DNA of 64,000 nucleotides from Streptomyces phaeoluteigriseus (GCF_001896135.2 NZ_MPOH02000015.1:1003667-1067666), one strand, 5' to 3'. Numbered from the stretch's first letter, positions 7,575-16,513 are shown. A program made the numbers and translations. Notes: generated by a model not told the origin, from the sequence alone.

Positions 7575-8606
7575 TCAGCTCTTCTTGCCTGCCGACTCGG
7601 ACTCGGACTTGGACTCGGCCTTGGACTCGGAATCGGACTCGGCGGGGTTCTTCACGTCGTCCGCGCCGTCCGCCTTGCCGTCGTCCGCGCCATCCGCCTT
7701 GCCGTCGTCCGCCGTAGCCTCCGGGGACTCGGCCTTCGCCCCGTCCTCGGCGTCACCGTCGGCTTCGGACCCGTCCGTGGCGGGGTCGTCCGCTCCGGGT
7801 TCCACCACGGTCTCGCGCCCCGGCCGCTTCTTCGCCGAGAGCACGAGATACACCACGGCCAGCACGAACACGACCAGCGCGGTCCAGTTGTTCAGGCGCA
7901 GGCCGAGGATGTGGTGAGCGTCGTCGACGCGCAGGTACTCGATCCAGAACCGACCGGCGCAGTAGGCGGCGACGTACAGCGCGAACGCCCGTCCGTGGCC
8001 CAGCTGGAAGCGACGGTCGGCCCAGATGACGAGGAGGGCGACACCGACGCACCACAGCGACTCGTACAGGAACGTCGGGTGGTAGTGGCCCGGCACCCGG
8101 CCGTCCAGGGAGGACGTGATGTGCACGGCCCAGGGCAGGTCGGTCTCCTTGCCGTACAGCTCCTGGTTGAACCAGTTGCCCCAGCGGCCGATCGCCTGCG
8201 CGAGGGCGATGCCGGGCGCGATGGCGTCGGCGTAGGCGGGCAGCGGGATGCCCCGGCGGCGGCAGCCGATCCACGCGCCCACGGCGCCGAGGGCGATGGC
8301 ACCCCAGATGCCGAGGCCGCCCTCCCAGATCTTGAAGGCGTCCACCCAGTCGCGGCCCTCGCTGAAGTACAGCTCGTAGTCCGTGATCACGTGGTAGAGC
8401 CGGCCGCCGACCAGGCCGAAGGGAACGGCCCAGACGGCGATGTCGGCCACCGTGCCGGCCCTCCCGCCCCGGGCCAGCCAGCGCTTGTTGCCGAGCCAGA
8501 CGGCGACGAAGACACCGATGATGATGCAGAAGGCGTAGCCGCGCAGCGGAATGGGGCCGAGGTGGATCACTCCGCGCGACGGGCTGGGAATGTAGGCAAG
8601 TTCCAT
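7575..8606 (-). CDS. lgt: Phosphatidylglycerol-prolipoprotein diacylglyceryl transferase
   Basis: This membrane enzyme attaches diacylglycerol to the lipobox cysteine of prolipoproteins, the first step of lipoprotein maturation. The family signature GRWGNWFNQELYG lies at residues 140-152, after GGRLYHV near 68-74. About seven hydrophobic segments fill residues 20-270. The last ~70 residues are a hydrophilic Asp/Glu/Ala/Ser/Lys tail with a repeated ADDGKADG, typical of actinobacterial Lgt and absent from E. coli. The start is ATG 8606 (MELAYIPSPS); an upstream in-frame codon would add 12 unconserved residues. lspA, which acts later in the same pathway, is at 45537-46187. Confidence 0.95.
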   Translation of the reverse strand: MELAYIPSPSRGVIHLGPIPLRGYAFCIIIGVFVAVWLGNKRWLARGGRAGTVADIAVWAVPFGLVGGRLYHVITDYELYFSEGRDWVDAFKIWEGGLGIWGAIALGAVGAWIGCRRRGIPLPAYADAIAPGIALAQAIGRWGNWFNQELYGKETDLPWAVHITSSLDGRVPGHYHPTFLYESLWCVGVALLVIWADRRFQLGHGRAFALYVAAYCAGRFWIEYLRVDDAHHILGLRLNNWTALVVFVLAVVYLVLSAKKRPGRETVVEPGADDPATDGSEADGDAEDGAKAESPEATADDGKADGADDGKADGADDVKNPAESDSESKAESKSESESAGKKS

Positions 8607-8688
8607 GGCAGGGTCGACGCTACCGTGCCGGGCCGGGCCCACGGCGGGCAGCCCGGCTACGGCTCCATAACGGGGCGGTGAGCGGGGC

Positions 8689-9465
8689 TCACCCCTGGTC
8701 GGCCTCCTCCACCATCTTCTTCAGCTTGGCCGGCGTCATCGTCTGGTCCTGATAGATGTTCTTGCCGTTGAACAGGACGGTCGGGGTGCCGGTGAAACCG
8801 CCGCCGGTGAAGGCCTGGTTGGACTTCCCGACCCAGCTGTCGTGGGTGCCCTCCTCCACACAGGTGCGGAAGGCGGGTGTCACGAGGCCGTCGACCTTGC
8901 CGGCGAGTTCGAAGAGCTTGTCGTGGTCGGCGAACGCGTCGTCCGTCTCCTGCGGCTGGTTCTCGTACAGCACGTCGTGGTAGGCGGGGAACTTCCCGAC
9001 GTCCTGGGCGCAGGCCGCGGCGTTGGCCGCGGTGCGGGAGCCGCTGCCGCCCATGTTGCCGTCGATGATGCTGGCCAGGTGGTACTCCACCTTGAGCTTT
9101 CCGGCGTCGGTCAGCTCATGGATCGTCGAGCGGTAGGTGTCCTCGAAGGACTTGCAGGCCGGGCAGCGGAAGTCCTCCCACACCGTGAGCGTGGACCCGG
9201 CGCTCTCCTTGCCGACGGGGATGGCGAGGGCGTCCTTGCCCTGCGCGCCCGAGGGCGCCACGACCGGGCCGGCGCTGTCACCGCCGTCGTCCTTGCCGGC
9301 GTTCGCCGCGACGACACCGATGATCGCGGCCAGCCCCAGCACGCCGACGACGCTCGCGGCGACGATCAGTGTCCGGCGCCGCCGCTCCGCGGCCTTCTGC
9401 TTCTCACGCTCGACCGCCAGCCGCTCCCGGGCGGTGCGCTTCCTGTCACGATTCTTCTCGCTCAC
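8689..9465 (-). CDS. Membrane-anchored DsbA-like thioredoxin-fold protein
   Basis: 258 residues from GTG 9465. Residues 1-31 are strongly basic (KNRDRKRTARERL), then one membrane segment at about 32-55, then an extracytoplasmic DsbA-type domain. The redox pair is C-P-A-C at 101-104, after WEDFR. A cis-proline loop appears as GTPTVLFNG near the C-terminus. The family oxidises or isomerises disulfides in exported proteins. A longer possible start 50 codons upstream lies across the trpA terminator and is unlikely. A relative with the same layout is encoded at 38645-39493. Confidence 0.85.
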   Translation of the reverse strand: MSEKNRDRKRTARERLAVEREKQKAAERRRRTLIVAASVVGVLGLAAIIGVVAANAGKDDGGDSAGPVVAPSGAQGKDALAIPVGKESAGSTLTVWEDFRCPACKSFEDTYRSTIHELTDAGKLKVEYHLASIIDGNMGGSGSRTAANAAACAQDVGKFPAYHDVLYENQPQETDDAFADHDKLFELAGKVDGLVTPAFRTCVEEGTHDSWVGKSNQAFTGGGFTGTPTVLFNGKNIYQDQTMTPAKLKKMVEEADQG

Positions 9466-9478
9466 ACCCCGGAAACGA

Positions 9479-9507
9479 ACCGGGGAGGCGCCCAGCGCCT
9501 CCCCGGT
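9479..9507 (-). terminator. Terminator after trpA
   Basis: A perfect 13-bp stem (9479-9491 with 9495-9507) and a 3-nt CCA loop lie between the trpA stop and the DsbA-like start. The stem is almost all G-C. It would end trp transcription and separate the amino acid genes from the DsbA-like gene and lgt. Confidence 0.8.
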
Positions 9508-9553
9508 CCCATGTCCACCCGTTCGAGTGACCGATTCTTCCCGTGCCGGGCTG

Positions 9554-10372
9554 CTACGCCTGTCCGCGCACGCCCTTCGCCAGCTCGGCCGCCAGCGCGC
9601 GCACGGCCTCGACACCGGCCGCGTCGTCCGGGGCGTCGAGCATCCGCTTGACGAAGGCCGAGCCGACGATCACTCCGTCGGCGAAGCCGGCGACCTCGGC
9701 GGCCTGCCGGGCGTCGGACACGCCGAGGCCGACGCAGACGGGCAGCGCGGTGCCGGTCGCGCGGGTGCGCTCGACCAGGTCCTGGGCCTGCGCGCCCACC
9801 GACTCGCGGGTGCCGGTGACACCCATCAGCGAGGCGGCGTACACGAATCCGCTCCCCGCCTCGGTGATCGTGGCGAGCCGCTCGTCCTGGCTGCTGGGCG
9901 CCACGACGAAGACCGTCGCGAGGCCGTGCTTGTCGGCGTGCTCCCTCCACAGCGCCGACTCCTGCACGGGCAGGTCGGGCAGGATGCAGCCCGCCCCACC
10001 GGCCTCGGCGAGTTCGGCGGTGAAGCGCTCGACGCCGTACCGGTCGATGGGGTTCCAGTACGTCATGACGAGGACCGGCTTCCCGGTGGCCTCGTACGAC
10101 TCCCGGACCGTGCGCATGACGTCCGCGATCCGCACGCCGCCGCGCAGGGCGATGTCGTCGGCGGTCTGGATGACGGGGCCGTCGAGGACGGGGTCGCTGT
10201 GCGGCAGTCCCACCTCGACGATGTCGGCGCCGCCGTCCAGGACGGCCTTGATCGCCTCGATGCCGCCGTCGACGGTCGGGAACCCGGCCGGGAGGTAGGC
10301 GATGAGCGCGGCGCGTCCCTCGGCCTTGGCGGTGGCGAGGGTGTCCGTCAGCAGTTCGATGTTGCCGCTCAC
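9554..10372 (-). CDS. trpA: Tryptophan synthase alpha subunit
   Basis: The alpha subunit cleaves indole-3-glycerol phosphate to indole and glyceraldehyde 3-phosphate and passes indole to TrpB. The 272-residue TIM barrel carries both catalytic acids: Glu53 in IVEVGLP and Asp64 in HSDPVLDGP, equivalent to E. coli Glu49 and Asp60. The phosphate-binding end is GSAFVKR. The start overlaps the trpB stop by 4 bp, which supports equal synthesis of the two subunits. It is the last trp gene before a strong terminator. Confidence 0.97.
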   Translation of the reverse strand: MSGNIELLTDTLATAKAEGRAALIAYLPAGFPTVDGGIEAIKAVLDGGADIVEVGLPHSDPVLDGPVIQTADDIALRGGVRIADVMRTVRESYEATGKPVLVMTYWNPIDRYGVERFTAELAEAGGAGCILPDLPVQESALWREHADKHGLATVFVVAPSSQDERLATITEAGSGFVYAASLMGVTGTRESVGAQAQDLVERTRATGTALPVCVGLGVSDARQAAEVAGFADGVIVGSAFVKRMLDAPDDAAGVEAVRALAAELAKGVRGQA

Positions 10373-11652
10373 TTGGCGTCCCCCTCGATCTCGGCGGTGG
10401 CGGCCGCGTCGGCCGCGACCTCGGCGTCGGTGTCGTACAGGCCGAAGTAGCGGGCGGCCGTGTCCATGTCCTTGTCACCGCGGCCGGACAGGTTGACGAC
10501 GATCAGTCCGTCCTTGCCCAGCTCCTTGCCGACCTCCAGGGCTCCGGCCAGCGCGTGCGCGCTCTCGATGGCCGGGATGATGCCCTCGGTGCGCGACAGC
10601 AGACGCAGCGCCTGCATGGCGGCGTCGTCGGTGACCGCGCGGTACTCGGCGCGGCCGGTGTCCTTGAGGTAGGAGTGCTCGGGGCCGATGCCCGGGTAGT
10701 CCAGACCGGCCGAGATGGAGTACGGCTCGGTGATCTGGCCCTCGTCGTCCTGGAGGACGTAGGAGCGGGAGCCGTGCAGGATGCCGGGCTCGCCGGCCGT
10801 GAGGGTCGCGGCGTGCTCGCCGGTCTCGACGCCGTGACCGGCCGGCTCGCAGCCGATGAGGCGTACGCCCGCGTCGGGGATGAAGGCGTGGAAGAGGCCG
10901 ATGGCGTTGGACCCGCCGCCGACGCAGGCCACGGCCGCGTCGGGCAGGCGTCCGGCGCGCTCCAGGATCTGGCGGCGGGCCTCGACGCCGATGACGCGGT
11001 GGAAGTCGCGGACCATCGCCGGGAAGGGGTGCGGACCGGCGACCGTGCCGAACAGGTAGTGGGTGCGGTCGACGTTGGCGACCCAGTCGCGGAAGGCCTC
11101 GTTGATGGCGTCCTTCAACGTGCGGCTGCCGGACTTCACCGCGACGACCTCGGCGCCGAGCATGCGCATCCGGGCCACGTTGAGAGCCTGCCGCTGGGTG
11201 TCGATCTCACCCATGTAGATGGTGCACTCGAGGCCGAACAGCGCGCAGGCGGTGGCGGTGGCGACGCCGTGCTGGCCGGCGCCGGTCTCCGCGATGACAC
11301 GCGTCTTGCCCATGCGCTTGGTGAGCAGGGCCTGGCCGAGCACGTTGTTGATCTTGTGGGAGCCGGTGTGGTTGAGGTCCTCGCGCTTGAGGAACACCCG
11401 GGCGCCACCGGCGTGTTCGGCGAACCGCGGCACCTCGGTGAGGGAGCTGGGCCGGCCGGTGTAGTGCACGAGCAGGTCGTCGAGTTCGCGGGCGAACTCG
11501 GGGTCGTGCTTCGCCTTGTCGTACTCGACGGCGACCTCGTCCACGGCGGCGACGAGGGCCTCCGGGATGAACTTGCCGCCGAAGGCACCGAAGTAGCCTT
11601 CGGCGCTGGGGACTTGACCGTCCGGGTCGGGAATGAAGAACTCGCTGGGCAT
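10369..11652 (-). CDS. trpB: Tryptophan synthase beta subunit
   Basis: This PLP enzyme joins indole and serine to make tryptophan. Length is 427 residues. The cofactor lysine is Lys100 in HTGSHKINN, the phosphate-binding loop is GGGSNAIG, and the catalytic-region motif ETGAGQHGVA follows the lysine. It is a TrpB1-type protein, the form that pairs with TrpA, which is the next gene and overlaps by 4 bp. trpM lies 67 bp upstream. Confidence 0.97.
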   Translation of the reverse strand: MPSEFFIPDPDGQVPSAEGYFGAFGGKFIPEALVAAVDEVAVEYDKAKHDPEFARELDDLLVHYTGRPSSLTEVPRFAEHAGGARVFLKREDLNHTGSHKINNVLGQALLTKRMGKTRVIAETGAGQHGVATATACALFGLECTIYMGEIDTQRQALNVARMRMLGAEVVAVKSGSRTLKDAINEAFRDWVANVDRTHYLFGTVAGPHPFPAMVRDFHRVIGVEARRQILERAGRLPDAAVACVGGGSNAIGLFHAFIPDAGVRLIGCEPAGHGVETGEHAATLTAGEPGILHGSRSYVLQDDEGQITEPYSISAGLDYPGIGPEHSYLKDTGRAEYRAVTDDAAMQALRLLSRTEGIIPAIESAHALAGALEVGKELGKDGLIVVNLSGRGDKDMDTAARYFGLYDTDAEVAADAAATAEIEGDAK

Positions 11653-11719
11653 GCGGAAACCTCACGGTGAGTTTGTGGAGAACACGGTTCGCCGTGGGGG
11701 CGGAGCTTGTCGGACGACC

Positions 11720-11959
11720 TCAGGCCGTGAGCGGCCGGTCGCGCCCATGCGGTGGAACCACATGGTCAGGCAGTGCCCCGCGCCCCTGGGGGGCGCGCTG
11801 CCATCGCCGTCCGTTGACCTGTCCGGGCTCGTCCCCGATGACGTACCGCACCCTGCGGCCGTGCACCCGGCGGGCGGGCGCGCGGCAGCCACGGGGGCGG
11901 CAGCCGCGCGCGAGGCGGGCGTACCGGTCCGTGGCCGTGAGCGTGATCGGGAGCGTCAT
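11720..11959 (-). CDS. trpM: Small tryptophan-locus protein TrpM
   Basis: A 79-codon frame between trpC and trpB, where Streptomyces carry the small modulator gene trpM. The product is very basic (RLARGCRPRGCRAPARRVHG) with no membrane segment. In S. coelicolor, TrpM is reported as a small protein that modulates tryptophan synthesis and development. The start is uncertain: ATG 11959 is given here, a TTG lies at 11968, and no good ribosome binding site precedes either. Position, strand and composition support the call. I could not align it to the known protein. Confidence 0.6.
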   Translation of the reverse strand: MTLPITLTATDRYARLARGCRPRGCRAPARRVHGRRVRYVIGDEPGQVNGRRWQRAPQGRGALPDHVVPPHGRDRPLTA

Positions 11960-11981
11960 CGGTGCCAAGCCTAGCGGGCGG

Positions 11982-12791
11982 TCAGCCCCGGCCGTGCCGC
12001 AGTGCGGGGTGTTCGCCCGCCGCCACCAGGTCGGCGACCGCCGTCTTCGGGTCGCGGCCGGTGACGAGGGACTCGCCGACCAGGACCGCGTCGGCGCCGG
12101 CGTTGGCGTAGGCGATGAGGTCGTGCGGGCCCCGGACGCCGGACTCGGCGATCTTGACGAGGTGGTCCGGGATCTCGGGGGCGAGCCGCTCGAACGTGCT
12201 CCGGTCCACCTCGAGGGTCTTGAGGTTGCGCGCGTTGACGCCGATCAGCTTGGCGCCCGCGTCCACCGCGCGCTCGACCTCGTCCTCGTCGTGCACCTCG
12301 ACGAGCGGGGTGAGGCCGATGGAGACGGCACGCTCGATCAGCGACTCCAGGGCCGACTGGTCGAGGGCGGCGACGATCAGCAGCGCGAGGTCGGCGCCGT
12401 ACGCGCGGGCCTCCCACAGCTGGTACGACGTGACGATGAAGTCCTTGCGCAGCACCGGGATGTCGACGCGCGCGCGAACCGCTTCGAGGTCGGCGAGCGA
12501 GCCGCCGAAGCGGCGCTGTTCGGTGAGGACGGAGATGACGGCGGCGCCACCCGCCTCGTAGTCGGCGGCCAGTGCGGCCGGGTCGGCGATCGCTGCCAGC
12601 GCGCCCTTGGAGGGGCTGGAGCGCTTCACCTCGCAGATCACCTTGACGCCGTCGCCCCTGAGCGCGGCGACCCCGTCCTTGGCGGCGGGGGCCTTGGCCG
12701 CGCGCTCCTTGAGCTCGTCGAGGCTGACGCGCGCCTGCCGCTCCGCGAGGTCGGCACGGACTCCGTCGATGATCTCGTCGAGCACACTCAC
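11982..12791 (-). CDS. trpC: Indole-3-glycerol phosphate synthase
   Basis: The enzyme closes carboxyphenylamino-deoxyribulose phosphate to indole-3-glycerol phosphate, the substrate of TrpA. The signature CEVKRSSPSKG at 53-63 contains the catalytic lysine and the phosphate contacts. LRKDFIV, VNARNLKT and the ESGV loop follow in the normal order. Length is 269 residues from GTG 12791, with GGAAGGGG about 10 nt upstream. The stand-alone form fits Streptomyces, where the isomerase step (TrpF) is done by PriA encoded in the his operon. Confidence 0.96.
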   Translation of the reverse strand: MSVLDEIIDGVRADLAERQARVSLDELKERAAKAPAAKDGVAALRGDGVKVICEVKRSSPSKGALAAIADPAALAADYEAGGAAVISVLTEQRRFGGSLADLEAVRARVDIPVLRKDFIVTSYQLWEARAYGADLALLIVAALDQSALESLIERAVSIGLTPLVEVHDEDEVERAVDAGAKLIGVNARNLKTLEVDRSTFERLAPEIPDHLVKIAESGVRGPHDLIAYANAGADAVLVGESLVTGRDPKTAVADLVAAGEHPALRHGRG

Positions 12792-12919
12792 GCGAGCGGC
12801 CCCCTTCCAGACGGTTGACAGTTCCAGCGACCAGAAGAAATCGATGGTCACTGTGATGGTATCCGCAGGAGGCCCGTCGCCCCGCATCCGGTCCCACTAC
12901 CTGGACGTTCGCCAGGTGA

Positions 12920-13366
12920 TCAAGGAAGCAACCAGCCGCCGTACGGCAGGTTCCGGACAACCGTGAAGACCAGCAGCAACACGCCCAGCGTCCACAGCGG
13001 GACGGGTCCGGGCTCGATGCGGACCGGGCGGCCGCGCGCCACGCGGACCACCCAGACGGTCCACAGCACGGCGAACACGGCGTAGGCGGCCACGGCCATC
13101 GCGTTGGCGTGCAGGGCGGTCACCAGGTCGCCGTGCGCGAAGGCGTGGGCGCTGCGCAGGCCGCCGCAGCCGGGACAGTGGAGGCCGGTGACCCGCAGCA
13201 GGGGGCAGACCGGGTAGTGGCCCGGCTCGTTGGGGTCGACGGCGGCCACGTACGCGAAGGCGCCGACGACGGCCGCGAGGACCCCGGCGGGCACCGCGAG
13301 CCGGGCCAGGACGGGAACGGGAGCGGAGGGCGTCACGCTGTGGCTGTCGGCGTTCACGCCTCGCAT
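12920..13366 (-). CDS. DUF2752 membrane protein
   Basis: 148 residues from ATG 13366, with three or four hydrophobic segments (LARLAVPAGVLAAVVGAFAY, a central pair, and LWTLGVLLLVF). The DUF2752 hallmark is present as CPLLRVTGLHCPGCGGLRSAH, given here as a position near residues 55-75 with the key C-P-G-C-G-G. The function of this family is unknown; the cysteines may bind metal. It lies between the trp membrane genes and trpC, with a strong hairpin upstream, so trpC may be transcribed from its own promoter or from this gene's promoter. Confidence 0.8.
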   Translation of the reverse strand: MRGVNADSHSVTPSAPVPVLARLAVPAGVLAAVVGAFAYVAAVDPNEPGHYPVCPLLRVTGLHCPGCGGLRSAHAFAHGDLVTALHANAMAVAAYAVFAVLWTVWVVRVARGRPVRIEPGPVPLWTLGVLLLVFTVVRNLPYGGWLLP

Positions 13367-13395
13367 TGTGCCCCGCGACGGCCCCCCACGCGCGC

Positions 13396-13432
13396 GTGAG
13401 GGGCGGCCGGTCGCGCACCGGCCGCCCCTCAC
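13396..13432 (-). terminator. Strong hairpin after the HGxxPAAW gene
   Basis: A perfect 16-bp stem (13396-13411 with 13417-13432) with a 5-nt CGCGC loop, among the strongest hairpins in the window. It separates hisI-trpE and the two following membrane genes from the DUF2752-trpCMBA segment. Confidence 0.82.
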
Positions 13433-13451
13433 CCGAGGTCGTTCGCCAGGG

Positions 13452-13703
13452 TCAGCGCTCGGCCACGGCCGGCTCGCGCGCCGCCGTCACCTGGTGCACC
13501 GGGTGGGCTTCCTTCGGCATGCCGAGGCCCATGGCGCGCATGATGCCGCCGACGACACCGCCGAGGGCGACGATGGCCATGCCCGCCCAGAAGCCGAGCG
13601 GCTCGGCCATCACCATGAACGCGCCCGCGACGCAGAAACCGATGAAGGCGATGATGACACCGGTCCAGGCGGCCGGGGTGTGTCCGTGGCTGCTGCCCGC
13701 CAT
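13452..13703 (-). CDS. HGxxPAAW family small membrane protein
   Basis: An 83-residue protein that begins MAGSSHGHTPAAWTG, the name-giving HGxxPAAW motif, followed by two membrane segments (VIIAFIGFCVAGAFMVM and AGMAIVALGGVVGGIM). The start is firm: GAGGAG lies 6 nt before ATG 13703. The family is confined to actinobacteria and usually sits in this trp neighbourhood. No biochemical role is known to me. Confidence 0.8.
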   Translation of the reverse strand: MAGSSHGHTPAAWTGVIIAFIGFCVAGAFMVMAEPLGFWAGMAIVALGGVVGGIMRAMGLGMPKEAHPVHQVTAAREPAVAER

Positions 13704-13861
13704 GACTTGCTCCTCGTTGCTGTCTTTGTGGCGTACGGGTCGTACGTGTCCGAGCCGGAGGCTCGTCGTCCATTGTCCCGTACGCGTATGCGTGCCAGGT
13801 CCTCGGGTCGCTTCCGTTCGAGTCTGGTTCGCCACATCGGGAGACCGGACCCGGGTGTGGA

Positions 13862-14512
13862 TCAGGCCGGGCCCGTGCCCGTGGGGTCCTCGCCCCGGTC
13901 CAGGGCCTTCCACATGTCCTCGGGCCGGTCGGGGTCGACGACCGGGGCCTTGCGCCGGAGGCGGGGGGCGCCGTCGCGCTCGTAGCGGCCCGACATGGCC
14001 GGCCACAGGCGGCCGTAGCGCAGGGCGAGCAGGCCCGCCAGGAGGATCAGGGCGCCACCCACAGCGGCGGCGTAGGGCCAGGCCGTGTGGGTGAGGGAGG
14101 CGACGGTCGCGGAGGTGTCGCCGGAGGCCTTGGCGGCCTTGTCGTCGAGCGCCGAGCTGTCGGAGGCGCCGAACAGCGCGGCGGCGACGATACCGGCGCC
14201 GGAGAGCGCGAGGAGGGCGGAGACCGCGAAGCGGCCCGCCCGGCGGACGGCGAAGACGGCGACGAGCGCGGCGAGGCCCACTATGGCGAGCGCCGCGGGG
14301 ACGCCCGTGACGTCGCTGCCCTTGGCGGTCAGGGGGAAGGCGCCGCCGGCCACCGTGGCCGTGCCCTCCGACCAGCGCTGCCGGGTCGCGAGCAGGGCCA
14401 CCGCCGCGCCCAGCGCGCCGCACATCAGGGCGAGTGCGAGGCTCCGGCGCCCGGACCGGGCGGGAACGGCGGCTTCGGAACGGGGAGGAGGAACAGCAGT
14501 CACGTACTCCAC
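13862..14512 (-). CDS. Trp biosynthesis-associated membrane protein (TIGR02234 type)
   Basis: A 216-residue protein directly downstream of trpE. It has about four membrane segments: SLALALMCGALGAAVALLA, AALAIVGLAALVAVFAV, VSALLALSGAGIVAAALF and YAAAVGGALILLAGLLAL. A motif RQRWSEG follows the first. The C-terminus is cytosolic and charged. Actinobacterial trp operons regularly carry this gene, hence the family name, but its role is unknown; transport or anchoring are guesses. Both candidate starts (14512 and 14503) are GTG, and 14512 is given. Confidence 0.78.
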   Translation of the reverse strand: MEYVTAVPPPRSEAAVPARSGRRSLALALMCGALGAAVALLATRQRWSEGTATVAGGAFPLTAKGSDVTGVPAALAIVGLAALVAVFAVRRAGRFAVSALLALSGAGIVAAALFGASDSSALDDKAAKASGDTSATVASLTHTAWPYAAAVGGALILLAGLLALRYGRLWPAMSGRYERDGAPRLRRKAPVVDPDRPEDMWKALDRGEDPTGTGPA

Positions 14513-14523
14513 TATCGCCTGAA

Positions 14524-14547
14524 CCCCGGGCGAACCGTCACCCGGGG
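14524..14547 (-). terminator. Possible hairpin after trpE
   Basis: CCCCGGG at 14524-14530 pairs with CCCGGGG at 14541-14547 around a 10-nt loop, in the 52-bp gap after trpE. Only 7 bp are certain, so partial termination or an RNA-stability element is possible. Confidence 0.4.
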
Positions 14548-14564
14548 CCCACGTGACACTTGTC

Positions 14565-16052
14565 CTACTTCCCGTGCTCGGCCAGTCGGTTGGCCGTGTG
14601 GACCGCCCGGAGCACGGCCGCCGCCTTGTTGCGGCACTCCTGGTCCTCGGCGACCGGGTCGGAGTCGGCGACGATGCCGGCGCCGGCCTGGACGTAGGCG
14701 GTGCCGTCGCGCAGCAGGGCGGTACGGATGGCGATGGCGGTGTCGGAGTCGCCGGCGAAGTCCAGGTAGCCGACGCAGCCGCCGTACAGGCCGCGGCGGG
14801 AGGGCTCCAGCTCGTCGATGATCTGCATGGCCCGCGGCTTGGGGGCGCCGGAGAGGGTGCCGGCCGGGAAGCAGGCGGTGAGCACGTCGAAGGCGGTGCG
14901 GCCCGGCGCGACCCGGCCCGTGACCGTCGAGACGATGTGCATGACGTGGGAGTACCGCTCGACGGACATGAAGTCGACGACCTCCACGGAGCCGGGCTCG
15001 CAGACCCGCCCCAGGTCGTTGCGCCCCAGGTCGACGAGCATGAGGTGCTCGGCGCGCTCCTTGGGGTCGGCGAGCAGCTCCTCGGCGAGGGCCTGGTCCT
15101 CCTGCGGGGTCGCCCCGCGGTGCCGCGTGCCGGCGATGGGGTGGACCATGGCCCGCCCGTCCTCGACCTTGACCAGGGCCTCCGGGGAGGAGCCCACGAC
15201 GTCGAAGCCGTCGAAGCGGAACAGGTACATGTACGGCGAGGGGTTGGTGGCCCTGAGGACCCGGTAGACGTCCAGCGCGGTCGCCGTGCACGGCGTCTCG
15301 AACCGCTGGGAGGGGACGACCTGGAAGGCCTCGCCCGCGCGGATGCGCTCCTTGACGTCCTCGACGGCCCGCTGGAAGTCGGGGCCGCCCCACAGGGCCG
15401 TGTAGGCGGGGAGTTCGGAGGGGGGCAGGACGGCGGGCGGCTGGGCCACCGCGCGCGAGAGGTCCGCCTCCATGGCGTCCAGGCGGGCGACGGCGTCCGC
15501 GTGGGCCTCGTCCACGCCCGTGTCGAGGTCGTTGTGGTTGATCGCGTTGGCGATCAGCAGGACCGAGCCCTCCCAGTGGTCCATCACGGCGAGGTCGCTG
15601 GTGAGGAGCATGGTCAGCTCGGGCAGCCGCAGGTCGTCGCGCTCGCCGGGGCCGATCTTCTCCAGGCGGCGGACGATGTCGTAGCCCAGGTAGCCGACCA
15701 TGCCGCCGGTGAAGGGCGGCAGCCCCTCCTGGTGCGGGGTGTGCAGGGCCTCGATGGTGGCGCGCAGGGCGGCCAGCGGGTCGCCCTCGGCGGGGACGCC
15801 GACGGGCGGGGTGCCGAGCCAGTGGGCCTGTCCGTCGCGTGCGGTGAGGGTGGCCGCCGAGCGGACGCCGACGAACGAGTACCGGGACCAGGAGCGGCCG
15901 TTCTCCGCGGACTCCAGCAGGAACGTGCCGGAACGCTCGGCCGCGAGCTTGCGGTAGAGCGCGACCGGGGTGTCGCCGTCTGCGAGGAGCTTGCGGGTGA
16001 CCGGAATGACGCGGCGGTCGGTGGCCAGCTTGCGGAACGTCTCGAGGTCCAT
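14565..16052 (-). CDS. trpE: Anthranilate synthase component I
   Basis: It converts chorismate and ammonia to anthranilate, the committed step to tryptophan. The 495-residue product starts at ATG 16052 (MDLETFRKLA). The tryptophan-feedback site motif LLES lies in the N-terminal domain. The chorismate-binding core has FQVVPSQRFE, PIAGTRHRG, DLGRNDLGRV and CFPAGTLSGAPK. It is a stand-alone component I, and no glutaminase partner (trpG) is in the window. hisI ends 11 bp upstream, so the two are probably co-transcribed and link tryptophan and histidine synthesis. Confidence 0.95.
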   Translation of the reverse strand: MDLETFRKLATDRRVIPVTRKLLADGDTPVALYRKLAAERSGTFLLESAENGRSWSRYSFVGVRSAATLTARDGQAHWLGTPPVGVPAEGDPLAALRATIEALHTPHQEGLPPFTGGMVGYLGYDIVRRLEKIGPGERDDLRLPELTMLLTSDLAVMDHWEGSVLLIANAINHNDLDTGVDEAHADAVARLDAMEADLSRAVAQPPAVLPPSELPAYTALWGGPDFQRAVEDVKERIRAGEAFQVVPSQRFETPCTATALDVYRVLRATNPSPYMYLFRFDGFDVVGSSPEALVKVEDGRAMVHPIAGTRHRGATPQEDQALAEELLADPKERAEHLMLVDLGRNDLGRVCEPGSVEVVDFMSVERYSHVMHIVSTVTGRVAPGRTAFDVLTACFPAGTLSGAPKPRAMQIIDELEPSRRGLYGGCVGYLDFAGDSDTAIAIRTALLRDGTAYVQAGAGIVADSDPVAEDQECRNKAAAVLRAVHTANRLAEHGK

Positions 16053-16063
16053 GGCGACCGACC

Positions 16064-16513
16064 TTACTGATCCGAGGCGGGTACGCCGGAATCGGCGTCC
16101 TTGAGGAGCACGTCGGCGTCGAAGCAGGTGCGGGCGCCGGTGTGGCAGGCGGCGCCGACCTGGTCGACCTTGACCAGCACGGTGTCGGCGTCGCAGTCCA
16201 GGGCGACCGACCTGACCCACTGGAAGTGGCCGGAGGTGTCGCCCTTGACCCAGTACTCACGGCGGCTGCGCGACCAGTAGGTGCACCGGCCGGTCGTCAG
16301 GGTGCGGTGCAGCGCCTCGTCGTCCATCCAGCCGAGCATGAGCACCTCTCCGGTGTCGTACTGCTGGGCGATGGCGGGCAGGAGGCCGTCGGGGCTGCGC
16401 TTGAGACGCGCGGCGATCTCCGGGTCGAGGCCGCGGGAGGGGGAACCGTGGTGCGACGCGCCTCGGTCAGGGGCCGTGGTCGGGTGACGGGCGGGCTGGG
16501 GCGTGCTGGTCAT
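16064..16513 (-). CDS. hisI: Phosphoribosyl-AMP cyclohydrolase
   Basis: This zinc enzyme opens the purine ring of phosphoribosyl-AMP, the third step of histidine synthesis. The 149-residue protein has EVLMLGWMDDEAL, the WVKGDTSGHFQ segment, and the metal ligands in LDCDADTVL and GAACHTG. It is the single-domain form; the HisE pyrophosphohydrolase is not here. The first ~25 residues are a Pro/Ser/His-rich extension. It heads the unit that continues into trpE and is divergent from the gene at 16596. Confidence 0.93.
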   Translation of the reverse strand: MTSTPQPARHPTTAPDRGASHHGSPSRGLDPEIAARLKRSPDGLLPAIAQQYDTGEVLMLGWMDDEALHRTLTTGRCTYWSRSRREYWVKGDTSGHFQWVRSVALDCDADTVLVKVDQVGAACHTGARTCFDADVLLKDADSGVPASDQ

